Origin: Devosia sp.
Lineage (GTDB): Bacteria; Pseudomonadota; Alphaproteobacteria; Rhizobiales; Devosiaceae
DNA: 64,000 nucleotides
Reading direction: 5' to 3'
NCBI RefSeq assembly: GCF_024707125.1
Contig: NZ_JANQAH010000007.1
Span: forward strand, 186,001-250,000
Shown one piece after another: positions 23,061-31,382 of this stretch. The notes under the pieces are model-generated. The model worked only from the letters and a program-made list of their open reading frames with translations. It did not search any database and was not told where the DNA came from. Positions within the stretch are counted from its first letter, which is position 1. Each line of letters opens with the position of its first letter. A program made the position numbers and the translations under genes.

Positions 23061-23088
23061 AGCCCGCTTTCGAGCGGGCTTTCTTTTT
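23061..23088 (+). terminator. rho-independent terminator after dksA
   Basis: AGCCCGCT-TTCG-AGCGGGCT followed by TTCTTTTT, 14 bp past the stop. Confidence 0.9.
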
Positions 23089-23213
23089 GCGTCAGCTTTT
23101 GCCGCTTAGCCGTTCTTCGGAAAGCCTTTTCTAGATTCCACGCGCGTGCCGCGGAAGACTGCCCTCGTTCAATACCGGGTGCCTGCGACAGGTCGAATTG
23201 CGGCGGTATGGGC

Positions 23214-23633
23214 TCAGCTTTCGAGGCGTGAGCGATTGCGCTCGTGGATGGCCTCGGCCTCCGGCGACATCTGCTCGGCAAAATCTGCCATCTCGAAGGC
23301 GGGACGGATTTCGATCTCGCTGTCGGTCAACATGGGATTGGGGCAACGCTTGACCCATTCGACGGCCTCGTCCATGTCGCGCACTTCCCAGATCCAGTAG
23401 CCGGCAACCAATTCCTTGGTTTCGGCAAAGGGCCCGTCGATCACCGAACGGCCGGTGCCGCTGAAGACGACGCGCTTGCCATATTTGCTGGGTTTCAGCC
23501 CATCGCCACCGAGCATGATCCCGGCATCGACCAGCTGCTCATTGTAGCGGCCCATTTCCTCGAGCATCTGGGCCTCGGGCATGACTTCGGCTTCGCTATC
23601 GACAGTGGCTTTCACAAAAACGACGACACGCAT
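23214..23633 (-). CDS. YciI-like (DGPF domain) protein
   Basis: This 139-residue protein has the DGPF signature in full (SVIDGPFAETKELVAGYWIW), preceded by KYGKRVVFSGTG, and an N-terminal MRVVVFVKATVDSEA strand. The family folds like YciI/ferredoxin. Members are often encoded beside ECF sigma factors, but none is adjacent here, and no reaction is established for most of them. It is a single-gene unit facing dksA, with about 165 bp between the two stops. Confidence 0.85.
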   Translation of the reverse strand: MRVVVFVKATVDSEAEVMPEAQMLEEMGRYNEQLVDAGIMLGGDGLKPSKYGKRVVFSGTGRSVIDGPFAETKELVAGYWIWEVRDMDEAVEWVKRCPNPMLTDSEIEIRPAFEMADFAEQMSPEAEAIHERNRSRLES

Positions 23634-23725
23634 CGGATGTCTCCTCGGTTGGCAGTGCGCAATTGCCTGCTCGTCTTGGCGACGATCCTAGCCGGACTGC
23701 TTCGACATTTGAGAGACGAAAACGC

Positions 23726-23755
23726 AAAAATGACAACGGGGCCTTTCGGCCCCGT
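23726..23755 (-). terminator. terminator after the first curlin-like gene
   Basis: Minus-strand stem ACGGGGCC-GAAA-GGCCCCGT, followed after 5 nt by TTTTT. It lies 25 bp beyond the stop at 23781. Confidence 0.7.
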
Positions 23756-23780
23756 CTGCATGAGATGGTGCGAGTGAAGT

Positions 23781-24188
23781 TCAGAAGCCGAACACGGTGG
23801 TGATGCCGCTCTGGCCATTGCCGTTCTGCATGCACTGAGCGTCGGTCGCTTCGCCGAACTGGAACAGGCCGCAGGTATTGTTATTGCCGTTCTGGCTGAT
23901 CGTGCCGTTGTGGCCGTTGCCGTCCTGGACGATCAGGCCCGAATTGTTGGAGCCGTTCTGGTTGAAGCCGGCCGAATTGAAATTACCGTTCTGGAAGGCA
24001 TTGCCGCCATTGGCCGACATGCCCTGAACGACGGAGAACATGCGCAGGCCAAGACCGAGCGCCTGGGCCTGGTCGGGGTCGGTGGGGGCGAAGCCGATCG
24101 AGATTTGACCACCGGCCATGGCAGGCGAAATGCCAATGAGAAGAGCGGTGACGGCGGCGGCGACGGTCTTGGTGAAGGTGGCGGTCAT
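23781..24188 (-). CDS. curlin-repeat secreted protein
   Basis: The protein has 135 residues from the ATG at 24188 (GGAGAGA upstream). A Sec signal peptide (residues 1-25, ending PAMAGG) is followed by a 30-residue linker and then curlin-type repeats with regular Asn-Gly and Gln spacing: NAFQNGNFNSAGFNQNGSNN, VQDGNGHNGTISQNGNNN, QNGNGQSGI. Such repeats form the amyloid core of curli fibres. Two cysteines lie in the third repeat. With CsgH and the second curlin gene upstream it forms a three-gene set on one strand. It may be a nucleator or minor subunit. Confidence 0.8.
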   Translation of the reverse strand: MTATFTKTVAAAVTALLIGISPAMAGGQISIGFAPTDPDQAQALGLGLRMFSVVQGMSANGGNAFQNGNFNSAGFNQNGSNNSGLIVQDGNGHNGTISQNGNNNTCGLFQFGEATDAQCMQNGNGQSGITTVFGF

Positions 24189-24316
24189 TTGGTCTCTCCA
24201 AAGTGTTTGTGCGTTCCCGGTGCTGGTCTTCCAGCTCATGAAACGAGGTTAGCCAGCCTCGACTGAACCCATTCGGAGCGGCGCATTCAGACTTCGTTCA
24301 CGGAATCTTCAGCGGC

Positions 24317-24345
24317 AAAAAAAGAGCCCCGGCCGAAGCCGGGGC
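24317..24345 (-). terminator. terminator after the csgH-like gene
   Basis: Minus-strand stem GCCCCGGC-TTCG-GCCGGGGC followed by TCTTTTTTT, a strong rho-independent terminator. Confidence 0.9.
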
Positions 24346-24413
24346 AGGTCTTGGGTCAAGGGAAGGTCATCCTGACCCGCTTCGTCACGGGGTGCGACGA
24401 ACTGGAAACCTGC

Positions 24414-24791
24414 TCACGTCCGCGTAGCGGTTTGCGAGCAGTCAAAGGTCTTGCCATTGGCCGTCACGGTGAAATCGACGCTGACATTGGAGCCGGCATT
24501 GATCATCACCTGGCCGAGAGAAATCTCGGCATTGGGTGCAGCGGAAAACTGTCCGCCCTGGCTGATATTGGTGGAGCCACCGCCGCCCGCGCTCTTGAGC
24601 GCGAAGCGGTATTCGCCCGTTAGGGCAGTGGGGCTCACCAGAGTTCCCTCAAGGGCGAGCATCCCGCCCTGGGTTTTGCTGATGACGCCACAGGCGAAAT
24701 CGCCGCCTGCTGCATTGGCATTGGCGGCAAAACCCACGGCGGTGATAACAGCGACGGCCGCAAAGGTGGTTTGAATGAGTGGGTGAAGCAT
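24414..24791 (-). CDS. CsgH-like curli assembly chaperone
   Basis: This 125-residue secreted protein has a signal peptide (about 1-27, ending NANAA). The mature domain has a Cys near each end (C34, C117) and the pattern LVSPTALTGEYRFALKSAGG, STNISQGGQFSA, SVDFTVTANGKTFDC. This matches the small beta-sandwich CsgH family, the alphaproteobacterial counterpart of CsgC that stops curlins aggregating in the periplasm. It stands between two curlin-repeat genes. No CsgG, CsgE or CsgF gene is in the window, so the outer-membrane secretion channel must be elsewhere. Confidence 0.78.
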   Translation of the reverse strand: MLHPLIQTTFAAVAVITAVGFAANANAAGGDFACGVISKTQGGMLALEGTLVSPTALTGEYRFALKSAGGGGSTNISQGGQFSAAPNAEISLGQVMINAGSNVSVDFTVTANGKTFDCSQTATRT

Positions 24792-24846
24792 GTCGTCCTC
24801 CTGATGAATGGAAGGGGCCGGCGGCGCCGGCCCCGTTTCGCAGAGG

Positions 24847-25284
24847 TTACGGGCAGGCCTGCACGAAGGCCGTCACATTGCCCGAGCCGTGCTGGGTGAC
24901 ATTGGCGTTGCAATTGTTGCCGACCTGCACGCCGGCAGCGACATTGCCATTGCCGTCCTGGGTGACGACTGCATTGTGGTTGCTGCCGAACTGGCCCACG
25001 CCGGCCTGATTGTTCCAGCCGTTCTGGTAGACGTCGCCGTAGTTGTTGACGCCCTGCTGGCCGATGGCCGAGACGTTGTTGCCGCCATACTGCTGGCTCA
25101 CGGCGCTGTTCCACCAGCCGTTCTGCTGAGCGGCAAAAGTGTTGTTCCAGCCGGACTGGCCGCCACCGACCGAATTCCCGAAACCGGTCTGGTCGACATA
25201 GATGCCACCGGCCATGGCGGCGGGGGCAGCCGAAGCGGCGATAACGGTGGCAGCAACGGCGGTAATGATGAACTTGCGGATCAT
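24847..25284 (-). CDS. curlin-repeat secreted protein (CsgA/CsgB-like)
   Basis: This 145-residue protein has a signal peptide (1-25, ending AAMAGG), then about five curlin repeats of roughly 18-22 residues: VDQTGFGNSVGGGQSGWNN, AQQNGWWNSAVSQQYGGNN, IGQQGVNNYGDVYQNGWNN, VGQFGSNHNAVVTQDGNGN, VQVGNNCNANVTQHGSGN. Unlike E. coli CsgA it has several Trp residues at repeat ends. It is the upstream gene of the cluster, 55 bp before the csgH-like gene, and is probably the major fibre subunit. Confidence 0.82.
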   Translation of the reverse strand: MIRKFIITAVAATVIAASAAPAAMAGGIYVDQTGFGNSVGGGQSGWNNTFAAQQNGWWNSAVSQQYGGNNVSAIGQQGVNNYGDVYQNGWNNQAGVGQFGSNHNAVVTQDGNGNVAAGVQVGNNCNANVTQHGSGNVTAFVQACP

Positions 25285-25471
25285 TTGAAGTCTCCTGGTT
25301 TGCTGCGGTCCCTCCGACCGCTTGTTGATGGAGACTGTTCTAGGCGTGTGATCCGGAACGGCATCTGAAGCGGGGATTCAGAATTCGTTCATCGGCAGAA
25401 AAATGCGGAAATGATTCCGGGGTTTGAGGTAAGTGGTTGTTCGCAAGAGGCTTTCATCAAACTCGATGCGG

Positions 25472-25571
25472 CACCCTCCCCTTGACGGGGAGGGTTGGGG
25501 AGGGGTGTCCACGCACTCTGAGACAGTGGCTCCCGCACCCCCTCCCATCCTCCCCCGTCTAGGGGGAGGTG
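25472..25571. repeat. C/G-rich palindromic intergenic repeat
   Basis: Two 36-nt arms face each other (CACCCTCCCCTTGACGGGG ... CCCCGTCTAGGGGGAGGTG), about 27 nt apart. This CCCTCCCC-GGGGAGGG kind of element is common between genes in alphaproteobacteria. It lies between the carboxypeptidase stop and the curlin promoter region (25285-25605), which has no gene. Confidence 0.65.
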
Positions 25572-25605
25572 CCGGGCCGGTGGGTGGGGCGAGGATTGAG
25601 TCTCC

Positions 25606-27105
25606 TCAAACCCGCCCATACCGGCGCTTCAAATGCGCCTTGAAGAACTCCGCATTCAGCGGCTCGCCCGTCGCGCGGGTGATCAGGTCCGGCGTCGAAT
25701 AGCGCGAGGCGGCCTGCCAGATATTGTCCGACCGCCACTGGTTGATTGCCCCGAACTCGCCCTGCCGCATCTGCGCCCGCGCATCCGGCACGGCCTTTTC
25801 CATCGCCGCCCATTGCTGCGCCGCGATCATGGCGCCCAGCGTATAGCTCGGGAAATAGCCAAAGGCGCCGCCCGGCCAGTGCACATCCTGCATCGGCCCA
25901 TCCTTGGGATCGTTGATGGTCGAAATCCCGAGATATTCCGTCATCTTGGCGTCCCAAGCCTCCGGAATCTGGCTCGCTTCCAGCTTGCCCGCCACCAGTT
26001 CCTGCTCCAGCTCGTAGCGCAGGATCACGTGCAGCGGATAAGTGACCTCGTCGGCATCGACGCGGATATAGCCGCGCTCGACATGGTTCACTTCATTGAG
26101 AATATCGGCAATCTCCCAGCCGGGAATCGCATCTTCGCCGAGATGCTGGCCAACCAGCGGCAGCAGGTATTCCCAGAATTCGGGGCTGCGCGAGAGCTGC
26201 ATTTCCACGAACAGGCTCTGGCTTTCATGCATGCCCATGCCGCGCGCCTTGCCCAGCGGCCAGTGCGACCAGTCCTTGGGCAGGCCCTGCTCATAGAGCG
26301 CATGACCCGTCTCGTGCAGCACACCCATCAGCGAGGACAGGAATTCATCGGTCCGATAGCGCGTCGTCATCCGCACGTCGGTCGGCACGCCGCCGCAGAA
26401 CGGGTGATGCGACACAGCCAGCGATCCATGGGTGAAATCAAAGCCCACCGCCCGCATTGCCGCGAGGCCAAGTTCGCGCTGTTTTTCGATCGGGTAGGGG
26501 CCGTTGAGCGCCTTGCGCGGACGCTTGGCCAATCGCTCTTCCTGCACCGCCAGGGCTTCGGGAACAAAGCCCTTCAGGAAGCTCTTCAAATCCGCAAAAA
26601 TTGGATCAATTCCGGTTACGCGATTGCCCGGATCATATTGATCCATAAGGGCATCATAGGGTTCGAGCTTGAGCACATCGGCCCGCAACTGCGCCTCTTC
26701 GCGCACCAGCGCCACGACACCTTCCAGCGCCGGCAGGAACGTGTCCCAATCACCCTTGGCGCGCAGATCGCGCCAGAGCTGCTCCGAGCGCATGGTCGCC
26801 GACGTCCGCCGCTCGACGAACTCGGTCGGCAGGCAGGTCGCATTGATATAGCTGCGCTCGAACTCGCCCACTGCCAGCTTCTGGTCGGCATCGAGATCTT
26901 CGCTTTTCGCCTTGGCAATCCAGTCGCCGATCTCAGGCGCCGTCGCCTGGGCATGATACATGCCGGCCAGGTTCGCCATGGCCTCGGCGCGCTTGTCGCC
27001 ACCGCCCACCGCCATATGGGTCGCCTCGTCGGCCCCGAGAATGGACAGCGCGTGCTCCAGCGCCTCAAGTTTGCGGCCAAGGGCGTCGAGTTTCTGGAAG
27101 GACAT
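25606..27105 (-). CDS. M32-family carboxypeptidase (Taq type)
   Basis: This 499-residue cytoplasmic metallopeptidase removes C-terminal residues from peptides. The zinc motif HETGH is at residues 264-268 (GVLHETGHALYEQGLPKDWS), followed by the GMGMHESQSLFVE motif containing the third ligand Glu. Length is right for M32. I chose the ATG at 27105 because AGGAGA precedes it; an earlier in-frame start exists at 27141. It is a single gene inserted between the curli cluster and flgH, with no evident link to motility. Confidence 0.94.
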   Translation of the reverse strand: MSFQKLDALGRKLEALEHALSILGADEATHMAVGGGDKRAEAMANLAGMYHAQATAPEIGDWIAKAKSEDLDADQKLAVGEFERSYINATCLPTEFVERRTSATMRSEQLWRDLRAKGDWDTFLPALEGVVALVREEAQLRADVLKLEPYDALMDQYDPGNRVTGIDPIFADLKSFLKGFVPEALAVQEERLAKRPRKALNGPYPIEKQRELGLAAMRAVGFDFTHGSLAVSHHPFCGGVPTDVRMTTRYRTDEFLSSLMGVLHETGHALYEQGLPKDWSHWPLGKARGMGMHESQSLFVEMQLSRSPEFWEYLLPLVGQHLGEDAIPGWEIADILNEVNHVERGYIRVDADEVTYPLHVILRYELEQELVAGKLEASQIPEAWDAKMTEYLGISTINDPKDGPMQDVHWPGGAFGYFPSYTLGAMIAAQQWAAMEKAVPDARAQMRQGEFGAINQWRSDNIWQAASRYSTPDLITRATGEPLNAEFFKAHLKRRYGRV

Positions 27106-27183
27106 GGATTGGTCTCCTAAAGGTCGGGAGATGTTTTCCATAGAGACGGCGGGGGATCAATGTGCCCGACCCCAAAAAGGGCA

Positions 27184-27209
27184 GAGGCGCAGCCGGGGAG
27201 CTGCGCCTC
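27184..27209 (-). terminator. probable terminator after flgH
   Basis: Minus-strand stem GAGGCGCAG / CTGCGCCTC with an 8-nt loop, then CCTTTTTGG after a few bases. It lies between flgH and the carboxypeptidase gene. Confidence 0.55.
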
Positions 27210-27315
27210 ATATAGGCCGTATGGCTTCTGCCGATCGGCCGGGCGACCCTTCTGGATCGGCCCGGGGGAACAGCGGCGCGCAATGGGGACGACGCGCCGC
27301 CGAATTCTGTGATTG

Positions 27316-28053
27316 TTAGAACGGCAGGATCGCGTCGAGGACCTGCTGGCCGTAGCGCGGCTGCTGCACATCGGTGATCTGGCCGCGGCCGCCGTAGGAA
27401 ATGCGGGCTTCGGCGATCTTGGTCGAGGCGATCGTGTTGTTCGCCTGGATATCCGACGGGCGCACGATGCCCGAGACGATCAGGTCGCGAACCTCAAAGT
27501 TCACGCGCACTTCCTGGCGGCCTTCGATCACCAGATTGCCGTTCGGCAGCACCTGGGTGATCACGGCAGCAATGGAGGTTTCCAGCGCTTCCGAGCGATT
27601 CACCGAGCCGGCGCCGGCATCGTTGATACCAGAGGTCAGGTCGATAGCCGCTGACGGGTCGATCGTGCCGCCCGAAAGGTTGTCCACGGCCGCCCCAAAA
27701 ATGCCGCCCATGCCGGCCGAATTGGTCGAAGAGCGGTTACGGTTGGTCGTGTTGCTGATCTTGGCGCTGTCGTCGACCAGGACCTTGACGGTCAGGATGT
27801 CGCCGACGCGATGGGCGCGCTCGTCCTTGAAGAAACCGCGGGCGGAAGTGCGGTAGAGCGAGTTCGACTGATAGGTGTCGGCGATCGGCTCGGGCATCGG
27901 CATGCGCACCGGCTGGTAGCCGGCCATGGCCGTTGGGTCCTGGATCTGCGTCAGCGGCGGGGCGTTCCCGACATTGGCGAGGCGATCCATCGTGTTGCAG
28001 GCGCCGAGGGCTGCCGTCAGGGTAAGCAGGGTGACGATCTTGAGGGTTTTCAT
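27316..28053 (-). CDS. flgH: flagellar L-ring lipoprotein FlgH
   Basis: This 245-residue protein builds the L ring in the outer membrane. The lipobox LGAC places the lipidated Cys at residue 19. Diagnostic FlgH stretches are SLYRTSARGFFKDERAHRVG followed by DILTV, and in the C-terminal half NLVIEGRQEVRVNFEVRDLI with the SGIVRP motif. It is the last gene of flgF-flgG-flgA-flgH, 15 bp after flgA. Length is typical. Confidence 0.96.
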   Translation of the reverse strand: MKTLKIVTLLTLTAALGACNTMDRLANVGNAPPLTQIQDPTAMAGYQPVRMPMPEPIADTYQSNSLYRTSARGFFKDERAHRVGDILTVKVLVDDSAKISNTTNRNRSSTNSAGMGGIFGAAVDNLSGGTIDPSAAIDLTSGINDAGAGSVNRSEALETSIAAVITQVLPNGNLVIEGRQEVRVNFEVRDLIVSGIVRPSDIQANNTIASTKIAEARISYGGRGQITDVQQPRYGQQVLDAILPF

Positions 28054-28068
28054 TGCTATCGATCCCGA

Positions 28069-29016
28069 TTAGAGGCCGGCAAGCGACACGGGCGCACCGG
28101 TCACTTCGACCGTGCCCGGCGCTACGGCCGTCGCGCTGATCACGCGCTTGGACATGAGATTGAGCACCTGCAGGCTGGAGCCGCTGCTGGCACTGGTGAT
28201 GGCCTGGCCCTTGACCGTCAGGGTCATGGGGCCGCGCCGATAGATGATGGTCACCAGATCATTCTTGGTGACGGCCAGTGGCGCGCTGACATCGCTCAGA
28301 CGCAGCAGCATGCCTTCGCGGCTCTGGCGGTTGAGCGCCATGCCGACAAGCTGCTCGATGGGCGCAAAGGCGTAGGCATTGGCCTGTCCTGCCGGCACCG
28401 GGCGCATAACCAGATGTTCGGGCAGGAGGATCGTGCCGGCCGCCAGGTTTGCCGCCAGGTGCGGCATCTCGACGGTCATGTCGATCGTGCCGCCCAGGTC
28501 GAGCACGGTTTTGTTGTCGGCGAGGACAAAGCGGGCGGAAAAGTCGCGACCGCCGGCGGTGTAGCGCAGGCTGTCGAGCCGCACGGCGACGCCGCTGGTC
28601 GAAACCTGGATGGGGTCAATGAAGCGCGAGAACTGCAGCGTGGTGTTGACGCCGGGACCGACGAGACCACGGGCCGAAAGGTCCGCCATCACCAGGTCCT
28701 TGAGCTGGGCCTCATCCACGATCATGCCGGCACGCGTCACATTCACCGCCGAAAGGCCATTGGCCTCGAAGCTGGTGATGCCGATGCGGGCGGCCGCGGA
28801 GCGGATGGCAGCGATATCCACCTTGCCGGTCGTGCCCGGTGCCGGTGCGCTGAAGATAGCCGTCTCGGCCAGCGGGCCGGCGTCGTCGAACATGTCGGCT
28901 ACAGTGACGACCTGGGTGGTCACCGTGACGTCGCCGCGCAGCGCGGGCGCTGCCTCGGTGGTGGCGGCAGTGAGCGAAAGCATGCTCACCAGGGCCAGTT
29001 TGGAAAAATGGCTCAC
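28069..29016 (-). CDS. flgA: P-ring assembly chaperone FlgA
   Basis: This 315-residue periplasmic protein has a signal peptide (about 1-22, ending TEAAP). The C-terminal SAF-like domain (LPEHLVMRPVPAGQANAYAF, then PLAVTKNDLVTIIYRRGPMT and LTVKGQAIT) is typical of FlgA, which helps FlgI polymerise. The N-terminal 170 residues are longer than in the enterobacterial protein, as is usual in alphaproteobacteria. It lies between flgG and flgH with short gaps (12 and 15 bp), so the three are co-transcribed. Confidence 0.93.
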   Translation of the reverse strand: MSHFSKLALVSMLSLTAATTEAAPALRGDVTVTTQVVTVADMFDDAGPLAETAIFSAPAPGTTGKVDIAAIRSAAARIGITSFEANGLSAVNVTRAGMIVDEAQLKDLVMADLSARGLVGPGVNTTLQFSRFIDPIQVSTSGVAVRLDSLRYTAGGRDFSARFVLADNKTVLDLGGTIDMTVEMPHLAANLAAGTILLPEHLVMRPVPAGQANAYAFAPIEQLVGMALNRQSREGMLLRLSDVSAPLAVTKNDLVTIIYRRGPMTLTVKGQAITSASSGSSLQVLNLMSKRVISATAVAPGTVEVTGAPVSLAGL

Positions 29017-29028
29017 CTTTGCCTCCTA

Positions 29029-29814
29029 TTACCGGAGCTGGCTCGTGGCCTGCATCATCTGGTCGGCGCCGGAGATGACGCGAGCGTTCATCTCATAAGC
29101 GCGCTGAGCAGCGATCAGGTCGGCGATTTCGGTCACCGAATTGACGTTGGCCATTTCGAGATAGTTCTGCATCAGGTTGCCGGTGCCGTCGGTGTTTGCC
29201 ACGCCAATCTGGGCAGGACCGCTGGCTGCGGTTTCGAGGAACAGGTTGTCGCCCATCGATTCGAGGCCCGACTTGTTCACGAAGCGTGCCATCTGCAGCT
29301 GGCCAAGCTGGACAGGCTCGCCGGCGGTGCCGACGAAGGCTTCAACCGTGCCATCGGGCGAGATCGAAACGCCGGTGGCGTCGCCCGGAATGGTGATACC
29401 ACCCGTGATCTGGTAGCCGCTCGAATTGACCAGCGTGCCGTCCTGGCTGCGCTCGAACGAACCGTCGCGAGTATAGGCGGTCCGGCCATCGGGTAGATCG
29501 ACCATGAAGAAGCCTTCGCCGCGGATCGCGACGTCGAGCTCGCGCTCGGTCATGCTCACGCTGCCCTGGCTCATCACGCGGGGCGTTGCGACAGTGCGCA
29601 CACCCGAACCGATTTCGAGGCCGGCCGGCACTAGAGTGCCCTGATCCGAAGTCTGCGACCCGGCGCGGGAAATCTGCTGGTAGAGCAGGTCTTCAAATTC
29701 GGCACGCTGGCGCTTGAAGCCGGGCGTGCGCATGTTGGCGATATTGTTGGAGATGACTTCGACATTGCGTTCCTGCGCGCTCATGCCGGTCGATGCGATG
29801 TAAAGAGCTTTCAT
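29029..29814 (-). CDS. flgG: flagellar distal rod protein FlgG
   Basis: The protein has 261 residues. The N-terminus MKALYIASTGMSAQERNVEV, then ISNNIANMRTPGFKRQRAEF, is diagnostic of FlgG, as is the YQQISRAG stretch that separates the distal rod from the hook. The C-terminus (EIADLIAAQRAYEMNARVIS) is the partner helix. Length is standard (about 260). It follows flgF by 15 bp. The rod passes through the P and L rings whose genes follow. Confidence 0.97.
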   Translation of the reverse strand: MKALYIASTGMSAQERNVEVISNNIANMRTPGFKRQRAEFEDLLYQQISRAGSQTSDQGTLVPAGLEIGSGVRTVATPRVMSQGSVSMTERELDVAIRGEGFFMVDLPDGRTAYTRDGSFERSQDGTLVNSSGYQITGGITIPGDATGVSISPDGTVEAFVGTAGEPVQLGQLQMARFVNKSGLESMGDNLFLETAASGPAQIGVANTDGTGNLMQNYLEMANVNSVTEIADLIAAQRAYEMNARVISGADQMMQATSQLR

Positions 29815-29829
29815 GGCGGGTCCTCAATG

Positions 29830-30570
29830 TCAGGCGGAAACGGAGCCGAGGCGCTTGATGGCATCGCGACGCATGTCGTCCTGCTTCTGGCCCAGCGAGG
29901 CGATGGATTCGTAGGCGCGGGTCACGCGGATCATCTCCGACATTTCCGCCACGCCCGAGACGTTGGACTTTTCGGTAAAGCCCTGCAGCACGCGCGAATT
30001 GGTGGCAGCGATCGGCGTGCCACCGGACATCAGGTTATTGCCTTCGCGAACGAGAGCCTGCTGCTCTTCGAATTCGACGATGCGCAGCCGGCCCTTGGCG
30101 CCGGCGCTGGACGAGATCGAACCATCTGCGCCGATGGTGATGTCGGTTTCTTCGGGACCGAACTGGATCTGGCCGCCGTCGCCGAGCACCGGGTTGCCCG
30201 AGAGGTCGACCAGCGTACCGGCATTGTTGAGCTGGAAAGCGCCGGAGCGGGTCCAGCGTTCGCCGCCGGCCGTCTCAACGGCAAAGAAGCCGTCGCCGGC
30301 AATGGCGACATCGAGGGGCGAACCGGTCTGGACCATGGCGCCGTCGGAAAAGTCCTGCACGGTCGCCCAGTCCTGAACGTAAGAGAGCGTACGATCGTCG
30401 CCCGCAAAATCTCCATGGGCGGCAACCGGCATCTTGTATTCTTCGAACAGAAGCTGTTCGGCCTTGAAGCCTGTGGTGTTAACGTTGGCGATATTGTTCG
30501 CCACCATGTCCATGTGGCGCTGCAGCGCCATCTGGCGCGACAGGCTGATGAGTTGTGCGTTCTCGATCAT
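29830..30570 (-). CDS. flgF: flagellar proximal rod protein FlgF
   Basis: The protein has 246 residues from the ATG at 30570 (MIENAQLISLSRQMALQRHM, with GGGGAT upstream). The longer open frame to 30651 runs into the sigma-54 promoter and is not coding. The N-terminal axial motif is DMVANNIANVNTTGFKAEQL. The C-terminus (EMSEMIRVTRAYESIASLGQ) matches. It is the first gene of flgF-flgG-flgA-flgH. Confidence 0.95.
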   Translation of the reverse strand: MIENAQLISLSRQMALQRHMDMVANNIANVNTTGFKAEQLLFEEYKMPVAAHGDFAGDDRTLSYVQDWATVQDFSDGAMVQTGSPLDVAIAGDGFFAVETAGGERWTRSGAFQLNNAGTLVDLSGNPVLGDGGQIQFGPEETDITIGADGSISSSAGAKGRLRIVEFEEQQALVREGNNLMSGGTPIAATNSRVLQGFTEKSNVSGVAEMSEMIRVTRAYESIASLGQKQDDMRRDAIKRLGSVSA

Positions 30571-30639
30571 CTCGATCCCCGGTTTCTTAAGTCCCCGAGA
30601 TGGCCTGCTTCCCCAAGCCTGCCGCCTCGCCTCTCGAAT

Positions 30640-30656
30640 TGCAGAAACCATGCCAG
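30640..30656 (-). promoter_or_regulatory. sigma-54 promoter for flgF-flgG-flgA-flgH
   Basis: The minus strand reads CTGGCATGGTTTCTGCA: -24 CTGGCA and -12 CTGCA with exact GG-N10-GC spacing, about 70 bp before the flgF start. Confidence 0.75.
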
Positions 30657-30704
30657 ATCGACAAAACGTGTAATTTCAACGCTTTAGGTGGCTACATAGG
30701 TTAA

Positions 30705-30752
30705 TTCTGCCGAGGGCGCTTTTGGTGTAGCGGCAATAACTACTCGGCAGAA
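30705..30752. promoter_or_regulatory. inverted TTCTGCCGAG pair in the flgF/fliL divergent region
   Basis: TTCTGCCGAG at 30705-30714 and its exact complement CTCGGCAGAA at 30743-30752, 28 bp apart. The first copy is 50 bp upstream of the flgF sigma-54 site. TTCTGCCGA also occurs upstream of flgE. It is a candidate enhancer for the sigma-54 activator. Confidence 0.55.
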
Positions 30753-30773
30753 CTTGCCGGGTTGGGGCTAAAA

Positions 30774-30790
30774 GTAACCAGTCGTTAACC
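30774..30790 (+). promoter_or_regulatory. CtrA-type box upstream of fliL-fliM
   Basis: GTAA-CCAGTCG-TTAACC differs from the TTAA-N7-TTAACC consensus by one base and resembles the fliX box. It ends 67 bp before the fliL ATG. Confidence 0.6.
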
Positions 30791-30857
30791 AAGATGGCAT
30801 TAGGTGGACATGCGGCCGGAATCGTCTGGTCTCAAGACTATCTCTTGCGGGGGCATT

Positions 30858-31382
30858 ATGGCGACGGAAGCGGAAGTTGGCGGTGAAGCGCCAGCCAAGA
30901 AGGGCGTCAACAAGCTTTTCATTATCATTGGCGCTGCGGCCGTTGTGGTCCTTCTTGCAGGCGCCGGGCTCTTCTTCTTCATGTCCTCGGGCAGCTCTGC
31001 TCCGGCAACCGATGCGCATGCCGCTCCGGCCGGCGAGCATGGTGCCGCTGCGGGCGAACACGGGGCAGGGGCTGCCGATACCTTCATCTTCAATCTCGAA
31101 CCGATGATGGTGAACCTGCAGAGCGTCGATGGCGTGCAGAACTACATGAAGCTCACCGTGGCGCTCGAAGTGGCCGATGAGACCATGATGACCGAGATCC
31201 AGCCCAAGCTCGCAAAAGTCATCGATGCCTTCCAGGTCTATATGCGCGAGCTGCGCAAGTCCGACCTCGAAGGTTCGGCCGGCGTCTACCGCCTCAAGGA
31301 AGAGCTGCTGCGCCGCGTGAACCTTGCCGTCTATCCGGCCCGCATCGAAAGCATTCTCTTCAAGGAAATCCTGGTGCAGTGA
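30858..31382 (+). CDS. fliL: flagellar basal-body protein FliL
   Basis: The protein has 174 residues from the ATG at 30858; the open frame upstream contains the promoter region. A cytoplasmic tail is followed by one transmembrane helix (about 18-42, KLFIIIGAAAVVVLLAGAGL), a His/Gly/Ala linker with GEHGAAAGEHGAG, and the periplasmic FliL domain (YMKLTVALEVADETMMTEIQ). FliL rings surround stator units. The stop overlaps the fliM start (TGATG). The linker repeat recurs in the MotE-like protein of this operon. Confidence 0.93.
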   Translation: MATEAEVGGEAPAKKGVNKLFIIIGAAAVVVLLAGAGLFFFMSSGSSAPATDAHAAPAGEHGAAAGEHGAGAADTFIFNLEPMMVNLQSVDGVQNYMKLTVALEVADETMMTEIQPKLAKVIDAFQVYMRELRKSDLEGSAGVYRLKEELLRRVNLAVYPARIESILFKEILVQ

